In this document: positions 37,223 through 49,414 of the stretch, one piece after another
Numbering within the stretch: the first letter of the stretch is position 1
Layout: every line of letters starts with the position of its first letter
Assembly: GCA_028023455.1 (NCBI GenBank)
Contig: JAQFVV010006354.1
Span: forward strand, 312,001 to 376,000
Direction: 5' to 3'
From: Epiperipatus broadwayi
Taxonomy: Eukaryota > Onychophora > Udeonychophora > Euonychophora > Peripatidae
Length of the DNA stretch: 64,000 bases
The notes under the pieces: generated by a model
The model's input: only the letters and a program-made list of their open reading frames with translations
Told to the model about the DNA's origin: nothing
Databases searched by the model: none
Program-made: the position numbers and the translations under genes

Positions 37223-37280
37223 TCCGATATATATATATATATAAGGAATTATAGGAAAATAGTATACTATGTTGCAATCT

Positions 37281-37390
37281 TTATAATTCATTTCATTTTA
37301 CTATTTTACCCATTTGCTTAATATATTTTAATTTGTATTTATTTAAATATTTCTTTTGCATGATGTATATGTACTCATAGTCTGTTAATT
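37281..37390 (+). repeat. Direct repeat flanking a 1.2-kb insert, left copy
   Basis: TTATAATTCATTTCATTTTA through ATTTTAATTTGTATTTATTT to CTGTTAATT matches 38631-38749 at roughly 75-80% by eye. The repeat includes the distinctive GATGTATAT-(A/T)CTCATA-GTCTGTTAATT end. Confidence 0.7.
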
Positions 37391-38629
37391 ACACACACAC
37401 ACACTACTCATCCACACACACATTTTTTCAAATTTTATTTTTATCAATGCACTTTTGACCTAATCTCAATCGTATCACAACCATTCATCAGTGCAGAAGT
37501 CAGAGCAATTTATTTTACTCTAGATGGATTTTGAAACATCCATTTTGTCTTTGTTAAATGATTAAATCATACATAGCTCATGTTGTAATTTAATTTCATA
37601 TACACATTTTTTGTAGATATACTTTAACTTCATATATATTATATATTTCACACTTCTATTCCATTACACATTCCTAAAAATATGATGAAAGACATGTGAA
37701 AAAGATAAATAACCCCCAAGATGTGCATTTTATTCTGAACCAGTACTTGTCAGGTGATCACGATCACAATCTCTTATATATATATATATATATAAATATA
37801 TATATATATTTATTTTATATATATTTCGAACCCTCGTTGACCGAATTAGTAAAAAAATTTTTTTTTAATGGGGGCGCCGGAGCGATACAAAAAAAATAAA
37901 TAGCTGATACTCAACTTTTTATCATATATATAGTTATTTGTATTTTTTTGTTTATTTCTTTATTCTTATTATTTTTTGGCGTGGGTTTAGTGTTTAGTTG
38001 TAGTCGGCGTTTTAATTAAAACTAATCAAAATATAAATTTGTATGGAATTTATAACCTTCCCTGTTTTCTCTAAGTAATATTTTTGTCGTTTTCTACAAA
38101 AATAATAATCTGTTATAAACCTTTTTATGTTTTTTTTGGGGTATTCTGTTGTTGTTAATTTCTTCCTTTTATCTTGGAAATTGCAATCTCATTCTCTGAT
38201 TGTCGATAATGCAGTAGAGTTCTCTTGGTGGATTTTCTTCAAAGGAAAAAACGAATTTATTCCAGTTTATATTATTATATTATATTATATTGATAAAAAA
38301 ATTAGATTTTATATTTTAAATTATATTTTTTTTATTATAGAAATTATAAAGAAAAAATAAAAATAAATAATATATATAAAAAATATTAATTATATAAATT
38401 AATTGTGTGTAATTATTTTGAAATTTTTTAAATTTTTTTTTAGTTAAGATTTATTTTTTTTATTTGAGGTTTTATTTGAAAAATATTTTTTTTAGGTTTT
38501 ATATATATATATCTTCATCATCTGTTTATTATAATTTGATTACAAGTGACAAACTGCCTGCATTCACAATTTTGACACAAAGCATTTTCTAGAAATACAT
38601 TAATGATTTTTATTAATCATTTATTATTT
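37391..38629. mobile_element. Insert between direct repeats, with SINE-like part
   Basis: The insert starts with an (AC)n tract. At 37695-37775 (minus sense) it carries the block GTACTGGTTCAGAATAAAAT and CATCTTGGGGGTTATTTATC, related to 47740-47797. Further along the minus strand, GGTTCGAAAT (37813-37804 region) resembles a tRNA B-box, and an unusual GC-rich phrase, GGGGGCGCCGGAGCGATAC, lies at 37870-37888. No ORF is supported. It may be a SINE or a composite. Confidence 0.5.
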
Positions 38630-38630
38630 T

Positions 38631-38749
38631 TTATAACTCATTTTATTTCACTATCATAGCTGTTTGCTCATCATATTTTAATTTGTATTTATTCAAGTGT
38701 TTTTTTTTTTTGTGTGTGATGTATATTTATTCATATTGTCTGTTAATTT
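38631..38749 (+). repeat. Direct repeat flanking a 1.2-kb insert, right copy
   Basis: Second copy of the repeat at 37281-37390, with a longer poly-T tract in the middle. Confidence 0.7.
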
Positions 38750-38814
38750 ATATCGAAATATTTATTTTAATGCAGTTGGATTTCTGAAAATATAATGCAT
38801 AAATTAATAAGAAT

Positions 38815-38890
38815 GGTAGTAGTAATAATAGTAATACTACTATTATTAGTAAAGTTATACTACTAGTAGTAATAGCAATAGTAGTAGTTC
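38815..38890. repeat. (AGT)n/(ACT)n palindromic microsatellite
   Basis: AGTAGTAATAATAGTAATAC is followed by its mirror image and by further AGTAGT units, giving a hairpin-capable trinucleotide tract. Confidence 0.8.
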
Positions 38891-39244
38891 AGTTTAATTT
38901 TATTTGAAGTGCAAAACAATAAGTAAAAGTCAAGTCTAAAATTCCATTACAATGAAAAGGATAATAATGATTAAAAGATATAATGGTAGAGGGGAATAAA
39001 TTGCAATTAAATAATAAGTGTAGAAAATTAGTGAAAATAAATAAATAGCAGGTGTGTATATAAAAATAATAGATTATGTAAGATTTAAGGCTTTATTGAA
39101 ATTAATAAAATTAAGATGGAGAATATTATTATTAAAAGTCATTGTGATAGGTACTCATCATATGAAATATTGGGGACAATCTGATGGAATGTGATTGATA
39201 GAGAATTATGTTTAAAGGATTGTGTGATCTGGTGTAGGATTTAG

Positions 39245-39935
39245 AAATATGGATAGTTACAAGGGGTTACTCAAAAATAATCAGAATTTTGTAATGAAAA
39301 ATTGTGTATTTATTTTTAGGTATTACATATTGAATGATTTTAAAAATATTGTCCATTTAATGCAGTACGTTGGTGTAAACATGTTTTTTATTTTTCAAAG
39401 TAATTCAGAAACTCTTGCAAACAAATGCTATTTAATGCTTCTGTCATTTTCTCCTTCATCATTTTTAATTCCGCAAAAGAAAAAGACAATAAGGTATTTT
39501 TTTATTTGAGAGAATAAAAAGAAGTCATGTGGAGTGAGATCAAGCAAAAATAGTTGATGGATGAGCTGGATCATGCTGAATTTAATTAATAAATGTTTTA
39601 CATTCAAGGTTCACATTGTTGTGATGAAGATTGCACTTCTCACTTTGCCACATAACAGGATGTGTGTGTTTTACTGCATCATGAAAATGTTTCAGAACTT
39701 GTAGCTTTTAAATGTTACAAATAAATTCTGAATGAACAATGTTGTTTGCATCCCAAAAAAATCAGCAGCATCTTGACATTGTATTTTACTGACTGTGGTG
39801 AATTTAAGACTTACATTAAACCACTTGTAAACATGTGTTCTTCCCAGAGCAATTTTATTTGCAATTTTGTTTACAAAAAATAATTCCTCCGACCCTCATA
39901 AATATTCACCTTTAAATACATTTATTTGAATAAAT
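39245..39935 (-). pseudogene. Internally deleted mariner-type transposase
   Basis: Reading the minus strand from about 39930 gives ALGRTHVYKWFNVS (the helix-turn-helix end typical of mariner: A-L-x-R-x-x-V-x-x-W), then after a deletion FFWDANNIVHSEFI, then QVLKHFHDAVKHTHPVMW, LHHNNVNLECKTFIN (the catalytic D is replaced by N in the H-x-D-N-A position) and HPSTIFA followed by a broken D/E-F-x-L block. This order is that of mariner transposases of the SETMAR/Mos group, a DDE/D family. Stops and frame changes are frequent, and the region around the first catalytic Asp is partly missing. The terminal phrase GGGGTTACTCAAAAATAATC at 39266 may be part of a TIR. Confidence 0.75.
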
Positions 39936-39949
39936 TTAAAGATACTGCT

Positions 39950-41030
39950 ATTTATTTTATTATCTTCTGACTCATTAGACTGTCTAATGACATCATTGTC
40001 TAATGACAAAGGTGATATTTCATTGATATCCCCATCTAAATAACTAATTTGTCTCTCAATTGTGTGGCTTTATATTCCCCATTTTGATGACCATCTTTTA
40101 TTAATATTTTTCAGTTCTGCTCATTTACTATCTATCATTCATATTTGACTCTGTAACTCTCTTACTGTTCTTTTAAGTATCCTCTCAGTTCTTGAACTAT
40201 TATCTTATTTTAATTTTGAATTTATCATTAAGTTCTTTTTCCTGCCTTTTTTTAGTACTCTCTACTTTTTGAAAACACTCACTATGATTATTTAACTTTT
40301 TCATCACATCTTCTAATTCTTCTTGTTTCAATTTCATGCACTGTAAATTACTCTATGTTTCTTTAGATTTCTTTTTCAATTTTTTAATTTCATCTTCTGA
40401 TTTACTTTATTTTTTACACAACTCTTGGTGTTTTATTTTTGATTTACTTTGAGTATTGTCATATTCTGACTTAAAATGATTTATTTCACTTTGTGATTTA
40501 GTTTGAAAATCATCATTAGCCTTTTCTAATTTGCTAAACATTTTCTTAACTTTTTACATTCATTTTGAGACTTTTTAGTCATTTTATTTAACTCTAAATT
40601 TATTCTGGAATTTTTTTTGAAATTTATCTAACTTATCTTCAAGTTTTTTTGATTCAGGTTTTAGGTTGTAAATCTCATATCACATTTTAAATCTTATCGG
40701 ATTCTTAATTTTATTTCTAAATCATATTCTTCAAATCTAGCATTTGAAGCATTAAATTCTACATTAAATTTGTTAATTTTTTTTTTATTAAACTCAGTTT
40801 TTATTTTTTTAAAAGGACATCTGATTTATGAATTTTATCTTTTAATTTTTTTGAATCAGCGTTTAATTGTTTTAATCGATAATCTGACTGAGCAAACTTA
40901 TCTTTTTATTCTTCTACTTTATTATTAAATTTATTGTTTAACTCTTCAAATTTAAGAGAATTTTTATAACATTTTGATTGCCACCTTCAGATTCTTCCAG
41001 TATCTCAACATTAGTAACATTCTTTATAAT
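39950..41030 (-). pseudogene. Decayed coiled-coil coding sequence
   Basis: About 1 kb of the minus strand translates, with shifts among frames and about ten stops, into a continuous K/E/N/L-rich helical pattern: KFEELNNKFNNKVEE, SDYRLKQLNADSKKLKDKI, LEKANDDFQTKSQSEINHFK, MKLKQEELEDVMKKLNNHSE and KVESTKKRQEKELNDKF. Spacing of L/I at heptad intervals suggests a coiled coil. The acidic tail SYLDGDINEISPLSLDNDV ends the readable part. It could be an ORF1 of a retroelement or a retrocopy of a long coiled-coil protein. It lies directly next to the mariner remnant, and no TSD was found. Confidence 0.6.
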
Positions 41031-42200
41031 ATGTTAGTCAAAATAATAAATGTATTAAGACAAAACATGAAATAGATATACCTTCATACACTGTATTAAA
41101 TGAATAAACAAATAAATATTTTGTTTTTACCATTTGCTCACTAGATAACTATAGTCAATTGAGGCTCTGCAAATAAAATATCTCAAAGTGCTCAAAATAT
41201 TTAATTACAGCAATTATTTTGGTAAGTGTCAACAACTCCTATATTTGTTCTATAATAAGAGTATAAAATTTATTTACCAAATATATTATGTAATTTTTTT
41301 TTTTTAATTTTTTTAATTTAAATTATCAATAATGTTTGGAACAAAATTATATTTTATTCATATCATTTTAAAATGAACTATAAAATTATAATTATGATTG
41401 AATTTTCTGCTCCAAGTTATAACAAACAAAAATAATGAAATTATTTTACACATTCCCATATTAAACATATGGCAATGATGTCAGGTAATTGGTTTGTATT
41501 TGAGCCCACCCTTGGGGATGCCAATTGTAATAGTATAATATATGTATAATTAACTAACTATTACTAGATAAATTACCTAACATGATTGGGCACCAATTGA
41601 AACAGTATAATTAAATATACTGAATAAATAATGAATCACTTCATATGGTCCATAACATTAAAGGCTAAACCGTAAAAGAATAAATTATATATATATATTA
41701 TAAAATATATTTTAATATCATAATAATGATAATAATAGTGATAATATATATATATATATAATAAATAAATCAATGAATCAAATAATAACAATAAAACCTC
41801 AGTTTAACTGTGACTAATTATTTATTCAGCAGTGCAATAAATTATTAAAATATGAAAATTGTTTCAATATGTTGGCTAGTTGATATTTTAAGATATAAAA
41901 TAGAATATATAGAGACTTGCAGAGTTAATATTAAAGTATAATATAAAAGTTGATGTTGCATACTTGCAAATTCAATTTTAATTTGTAAAAAAAAAAGTAT
42001 TAATACAATAAACATCATAAATAAATAAATTAATTTAAAGACCAAATGAAAAATTATTTGTTAAGCCATTTGATCAGGAATTAATTATTCTTTTATTTGT
42101 TACATATGTATAATTTATACATATATCTAACAGATGATGTGAACAATGTATTAATAAAACCAAAAAGAAAATATGACACTAAATATCATATGATTAGTGA
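41031..42200. other. A+T-rich noncoding sequence
   Basis: (TA)n tracts at 41685-41700 and 41743-41762; otherwise nothing recognised. Confidence 0.6.
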
Positions 42201-42204
42201 CATT

Positions 42205-42690
42205 ACTGTATGGAGAGTTTTGCCTCTGTGTTATCAGTTTATGTAAGCATAAAGAATGGTGATCATGTGATGTTTAGTGGTTTTATACCAATCCTACTTA
42301 ATAGGATTATGGTGACTGTGGTTATTAAAGAACCAAAGATACCAAACTATTTAGTTGTTGAACTGAATTCAGATCTATATGACCATATAAGCAGATGAGT
42401 TTTTTGAATTGAAAACATTATTGTGTTTTTATTTTGGATTCAAAGCTGTTTAGTTAACTAAAAAAGTAAAAAGTGACTGCTGGAGGATTGCATTAGATTC
42501 TAAGATCTAGGTGACATGCTTTTAGATCCAAGGTTCCTCACTGATGAAAGCCACAATCTAGAAACTAATCTGGGAATGTTAGATGAGAAGGCATTAGATA
42601 GGAATTTTAGACAAACCTTTCTGCATTTCATTGATTACTCTGGCTTGCACTGAGTGCTGCTACTGTATAGAAAGTCTTGCCTTTGTGTGA
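42205..42690. repeat. Hairpin repeat family, copy 3 (with tail and core)
   Basis: The left part holds CTGTATGGAGAGTTTTGCC (42208-42226), then the family tail GCATAAAGAATGGTGATCAT and GTGATGTTTAGTGGTTTTA. The right part carries AAGATCTAGGTGACATGC, the core CTAGAAACTAATCTGGGAAT and GCATTAGATAGGAATTTTAG, and a second end, CTGTATAGAAAGTCTTGCC (42662-42680). The short frame 42210-42398 is a shadow. This copy looks like one repeat plus the end of another. Confidence 0.8.
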
Positions 42691-45600
42691 AGAAAATAAA
42701 TCATGTTCGCATAAATGCTTTCAAATTAATGCTAAATATTTATTTTAGAAATTGATTAAATATGTTTAGTTTGTGTATTTTCTTAAAATCATGAACATAA
42801 ACTTATTAATTTAATTACAAAAAATATTATGTCAATGCATATTAAATATATATATACAGTCATAAAAAATAACTTCTGACTACTTAAACTTAAAATATAT
42901 TGCTTTTAATATAAAATCAACAAAAAAGAAACACACACACACACCATATGTTTAAATAAACCAAAATTTAATATTAACCAATATACTGTATTACATTTAA
43001 ATTTTGTTTTCAAGGTAATTTAACTTTTCTTTTTGATTAATGTATATTTTTATATATTGTAAACAAGCTTATGTATTCTAAAGTAAATAAATAGAGAACA
43101 AAAGTATACTACCTAAATGTTTTTTAAACTACAATTCCATTACAAGAATATTTATTAATTCACATCAACATTATAATAATATTTGCATAAATAATGATAA
43201 TATTAAAGTTAAAAAAAATTCTTAGAGATCTTATTAAATCCTTGATGTTTTCCCATGGTACATGATACTTTAAATAAACAATAGTATTTAAATTCAATTA
43301 TATGCCAGTTATAATGTTCAAAAGTTGTATCCATCTTAATAAAACACATGTTTTAAATAAAGAATTCCACACTAAAATATCATGACATTAATATTCCTCT
43401 TTTACAGTAATAATAGTATTAGTTATCTTTCTGGTAATTCCATAGTAAATATTGCAGCACTTCAATTATTTTCAGTTATTTTTTAAAATATGTTATCACT
43501 TAAATTGCTTTTTAAATAATATGTACTGCAGCATTTAATTAATTTTATGATTATGAATGCTCTGTAGCACTTGAAGTATATTATACAATGAGATTTTGTT
43601 ATATGGTGTACTATAGATTCCTCAAAAGACAAGTTTTTTGGATCAAGCATTTTTTTTACTCAGCCACTCATTTCTGTAGTAAAATTCCAAATATTACTAA
43701 AATATATAACACATTGAATGATTGGCTTATTGAAATGCAGATGAAGAGAGAACAATCAAACTAAAATCAGGGTTTAAATATTTTTCCTGATTATGTCACA
43801 TTAAGATCATTATCCTAGATACTATTTCTATGGACATAGCTCAAATTTAAATCATTGCTATAGTCTCTGTTATTAAGAATTACATTTGATTCAATAAAGG
43901 TTTTTTTTTTCAAATATAACAGTGTTTGCCATTTTAGAACATCTTATTAATTTTGTAATAAATATTTGTTCTAAAAAATAAACTAAAACAAATTTACAAA
44001 TTAAAATTTACTTTTATAATCATATTTTTAAATAAAATATAAACATTCTTTTATATTTATTTATTTAATATACAATATTTTACATCTTTTTTTATATCGA
44101 TTTAAACACATATATAAAATAATATATTTAAATACATATATTTTAATATTGATTTAATTGTATAAATATAAAATATGTATACACACCCCTAAATAATAAT
44201 TGATTATTTTGTTTATTTTTATATTTTATTTGTTAAATGTACACAATAAATAAAAACATAAAACAAATGAATTCATCAATATGTAATTTAATCTATTAAA
44301 TTTTTCTAAGAATAAAATATTAATTTTATAAATTTATTAGGATGTAAAAAATAAGCTTGTATTTCAATATATTGCTTGTTAGAAAAAATTTTCATGTTAT
44401 ATTACTCTAAGATGTATAGTAAATTTTTATTTATTAATAAGATAAAGTATGTGATCTTTTTATAACAATTGAAAAATAAAATAAGCCAACAAAAAAAAAT
44501 GTTTAAAGAATATAATAATTCCAAGTTTAAATTTAGATCAAGATGATAGGTATATATTTAAGTGAAGAAAAATATAGAATACAGTTATATGCTTACATAT
44601 AATATTTATGCAAATTAAACTAAATAGTGTTGTGTTATTTATGAATAAAAATATAATTATATAGTATTTGTATTGTTGCATATTTTTATTCTAGATAGAA
44701 AAATATAATAATATAAAAAGTTATAAAAAGAAATATATCTTCACTTAATATATCATTCATTGTTTCATTTACCTTCTAAAGAATTATTAATTTATATTAT
44801 TTAAGAAGGAAAAGGAATTTGTAATTGAATATGTATAAACATATTAAGTAATATTTATAACAGTATTATTAAAAGATTTTAATTTGAAATGTGATGAAGA
44901 TTAAGTTGCTGATATTTGTAATCTAAATAATCGCAGTAGTAATAGTAGTAATTTTTTATTTATTCAGAAACAAGTAAATAAAGTAATAAATAAATTCCAT
45001 ACAAGAAAAATCTTGAGTGATGAGTTTAAAATATAATACATAAAATATAAAACATTTTAAAAGTAAGAAAAAAAATGAAAATATGTAAAATATTATTAGA
45101 AAATAAAGGCATATAAAATGTTATTTAGTATAATATCACTAATGACTTAAACATTTTTTAAAAGCCAAAAAAATGGTATTAGTTAAATTTGAAGAATATT
45201 TCTGCATATATGTAATAAATAATTTGTGACCATTATAACTAAATTGCTTCTGATTGGAAATTTTGAGTCACTTTGCTATAGTCTATTGAAATTTTTATAG
45301 ATAATTGTGTATTTATCATAGAAAATCTAGGATTTAAATAAATAACATCTAATATATTTTGAGCCCATGAATATTTTAATAAAGGTAGCATGAGATTTAT
45401 CAAAAATAATGTGTGTTATATAATTCTCTAAACCTTACAACCTAGATTTGATATCATGAAGTATAAATAGAAATTAAAGTTGATTGGTGTAAAAACTTAG
45501 ATAAATATAATAATATATAATTTAATTTATGTAAACAAGAGCAAAGAAAGTTATACAATTTGACCATTATAATCTAGAATGAATAATTACATCTAGATAA
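42691..45600. other. Long A+T-rich noncoding stretch
   Basis: No coding sequence recognised. (AC)n at about 42932-42944 and an AGT-type microsatellite near 44935-44955. Confidence 0.6.
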
Positions 45601-46520
45601 CAATAATTATTAACAAATGAAATATTACTCTCAATTACTATTATAATGCAAATCTATTTATTACAACAGTAGTGTCAAAAGAATATGAAACAAATTTATG
45701 AGAGAAATATATTGTGTTTGTTTTATTCAAATTAACTTTTAAACAATTCAAAATTAACCATTTAGTAATTAAGAGTAAATCATCATTAATTATATCTTTC
45801 AAGATAAATATATGAATGTGCAGCATGGAAAAATACACTATTATATCATCTGCAAATTTATAAATTCATGATTCAAAATGTAATAAAAATATATCGTTTA
45901 CATAAATTAGAAACAAAATAGAATTTAGTATTGAACCTTGTTATACATCGTTATTAACTACTGTAAAAGAACTACTAACACCAGAAATATTCATTACTGG
46001 TTTTCTATTCTGTAAATAATTTTTAAGCCAAAAAGCAAAAAGACACATTCCATATGAATATAGTTGATTAAGTAAAAAAATTATGATATATAGAGTCAAA
46101 CCTTTTAAATAAGTCTTAATATGTTACATCAGTTCTGAAATTGTTATTTAGCAGTGATATCAAATTTGTGAGCATTTATTACAGAAAGCAATCACTGTTT
46201 TTCTTTCAAAAACAAATAAAGACTGAAGCTCTGATAATATATTATTTTTTAAGCAAATGTGACATATTTTTTTCTTTATACAATGATTTCCAATATTTTA
46301 GAAACCACAGAAATTCATCTGTAATTGTCAAAAATTAAGATATCACATTTTTTTAAAAGCAGGCATAAAATGCAAACTTTTAAATATGTAGCAATCAATT
46401 TAGCATTCAAGGAAAAATTAAATAAGTAAAGAATAAAACTTAGTTATTTTCTTTAGAAATTTTTGGTATTAAATTTCTACAACTGTACAAATAGCGTTTA
46501 AAAAATCAATCATATATATA
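45600..46520 (-). pseudogene. CR1/L2-like non-LTR reverse transcriptase, broken
   Basis: In order along the minus strand: IFDNYR then ISVVSKILEIIV after a stop (RT block N-Y-R-P-I-S-x-L, about 46330), LLNQLYSYGMCLFAFWLKNYL (about 46060), QNRKPVMNISGVSSSFTVVN, DV-stop-QGSILNSILFLIYVNDI (the G-V-P-Q-G-S-I-L-G-P box with V-P replaced by a stop), YKFADDIIVYF (active site F-A-D-D) and WLILNCLKVNLNKTNTIYFS. This is the classic non-LTR RT order, closest to CR1/L2/Daphne-type elements (inference). At least four stops; dead copy. Endonuclease not recognised upstream. Confidence 0.85.
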
Positions 46521-47380
46521 AACTGAAAATCAGTAATGAGTATATATAAAAATGAATTAAGGTTAGAAACAAATGAGAAATCTTGAAATGGTACACCATC
46601 TATTGGCACATATGAAAAAAAAATTAAATCAGTGATACATTTTTTATCATTTTGAACTAACAGAAAATTACCATTGTGTTTTATAAATTTGATTTGGCCT
46701 TTATTAAAGAGTTAAGAAACATATCTATATATGTATGCATATTGCATGATACTAATCTAGTTTCAGAAAAATATATCATGTTTTATCTAATAAAGCATGT
46801 TATTGCATGATTATTTTATTTAATAGCTTTGCTGGAAATTTTACTTTGTGAGGAATTTAGCATACCAAATTAATGGATTTGGTGAAAGCAAAAAAAGTTT
46901 TCTAATCTGAAATATATAAACAAACATCAAGTACTTAAGTATATAAGATAAACCATGTGCTTAAAAAGCAGTGTAACTAGATAACTGAACACTGCATACA
47001 ATACTTATCATGGTGGTAGCTTGAGTTCTACTCTTTTAAGTTAATTTAGAATTTTTACTTTGTAAAGATGTATTATTATCTTTAATTAGCTCTGATTGTT
47101 AACATGAAATAATAAATAATAAGAAAAATAATATAAAATATTCTAATTAAAAATAATAATTGAATTTATGCTTTGACTCAAAACAATAAGTTTTATAAAA
47201 GTTGATTACAAAACTATTGCAAATGATATATGAAATAATGTATAATATTAATGTGTAATGTAGAATATAATCAAAAATGAAAAGAGGTTTAATCCATTAT
47301 ACTGCTTTTACATATATTTAAATAATTCATATAATATAAAATATTTTTATATAACAATAATTGTATTTTTATGTTTATTT
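46521..47380. other. A+T-rich noncoding sequence
   Basis: May include further decayed sequence of the preceding LINE (minus strand), but no motif is readable. Confidence 0.5.
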
Positions 47381-47460
47381 ATTGTATCTTTATTTATATG
47401 AAATTATTTATGAAATAAAAAAGAATGAAGAAATATGGAAGTTGTCTATCTATAAAAAAG
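47381..47460 (+). repeat. Long direct repeat, left copy
   Basis: ATTGTATCTTTATTTATATG to AAGTTGTCTAT is repeated at 47801-47877 with an exact 420-bp offset. The first 47 bases are identical, and about three to four differences follow in the next 25. Confidence 0.9.
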
Positions 47461-47800
47461 ATATTACGCATGAGAGAAAGAGAAACGTAAATAGCCATGT
47501 GTGTGTGTGTGTGTGTTGAAAATCAGATATATTAATCTTTAACTTGGATTAAAGTTTAAATCTGCGCTGAGAAAATCTCTAGTTTAATAAATAATTAGTA
47601 GTAATCATTACGTGTTTATCAAAAAGTTGATAAGGTAAAAGTTGGGAGAGGAGTAAATTGACGCTTGAAAATAAAAATGAGACAATTTGCTCTACATAAA
47701 TACTCTTCGTGTAATAAAAATATATATGAGAGATGATGACCTGGCCCAACTGATGAGTGCTGGTTCAGCACGAATGCATCTTGGGGGTTATTTGTCTTTT
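47461..47800 (+). mobile_element. SINE-like insert between long direct repeats
   Basis: This 340-bp segment is bounded by about 75-bp direct repeats, as if they were target duplications. It contains a (GT)n tract (47499-47515) and ends with GATGAGTGCTGGTTCAGCAC, CATCTTGGGGGTTATTTGTC and TTTT, sequence shared (inverted) with 37695-37775 and in part with 49270-49300. No coding frame. A clear tRNA-like head is not visible in this copy. Confidence 0.6.
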
Positions 47801-47877
47801 ATTGTATCTTTATTTATATGAAATTATTTATGAAATAAAAAAGAATGGAAAAATATAGAAGTTATCTATAAAAAAAT
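47801..47877 (+). repeat. Long direct repeat, right copy
   Basis: Right-hand copy of the repeat at 47381-47460, starting directly after the TTTT end of the SINE-like insert. Confidence 0.9.
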
Positions 47878-48028
47878 TATATTATTATATATATACAATA
47901 TGATTTATCTAAATGTAGAGTATTATATCATTTATAATTTATGGGCTTTTTCTATTGATTCTTAATATATAATAGATATGTATCTTTCGAGAGTTTAATA
48001 AGTAAATTATTTTAAATATATCTTGTAG

Positions 48029-49045
<1,017 letters not shown>

Positions 49046-49414
49046 GGAGTTTGAACTTAGACTTTTACACGACCCTCAACTATCCATACTCTCATACTGC
49101 TGACATACTTGATCACACACATGAGCATTCCATCATCAGATTTTCAATGAAATGGATGGCTGAAGAGTTGTGGGGGGGAGTGTATTGAAGCCTTTCCATT
49201 AAAGTATGAAGATTGGCTATCATAATATAAGCTGAGCATTGATTATATTTATGTGTGGAAATGATATTCTAGACCAATTGATGAGAGCTGGTTTAGCACA
49301 AAATATGTATATTGGTATCTTTTTGACATATGTGTGATCAATTGTGGCAGCAGTATGAGATAGTGTGGATTGTTGAGCATCATGTGAAAGTCTGAGTTCA
49401 AACCCCCTATATAT
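49046..49414. repeat. Inverted pair of tRNA-like SINE segments
   Basis: GGAGTTTGAACTTAGACTTT with CATACTCTCATACTGCTGAC (49046-49110) is the reverse complement, with substitutions, of the stretch 49322-49414, where GAGATAGTGTGGATTGTTGAGC and GTCTGAGTTCAAACCCCC are readable. GAGTTCAAACCC resembles a Pol III B-box, and GTGTGGATTGTTGAGC is at the usual distance for an A-box-like part. GAGAGCTGGTTTAGCACAAA (49280-49299) links it to the element at 47740-47790. The minus-strand frame over this region is a shadow. Confidence 0.6.

Noticed and set aside
46141-46338. Plus-strand frame of 65 codons
   Set aside because: It is the antisense shadow of the CR1/L2-like RT remnant, whose motifs read on the minus strand.
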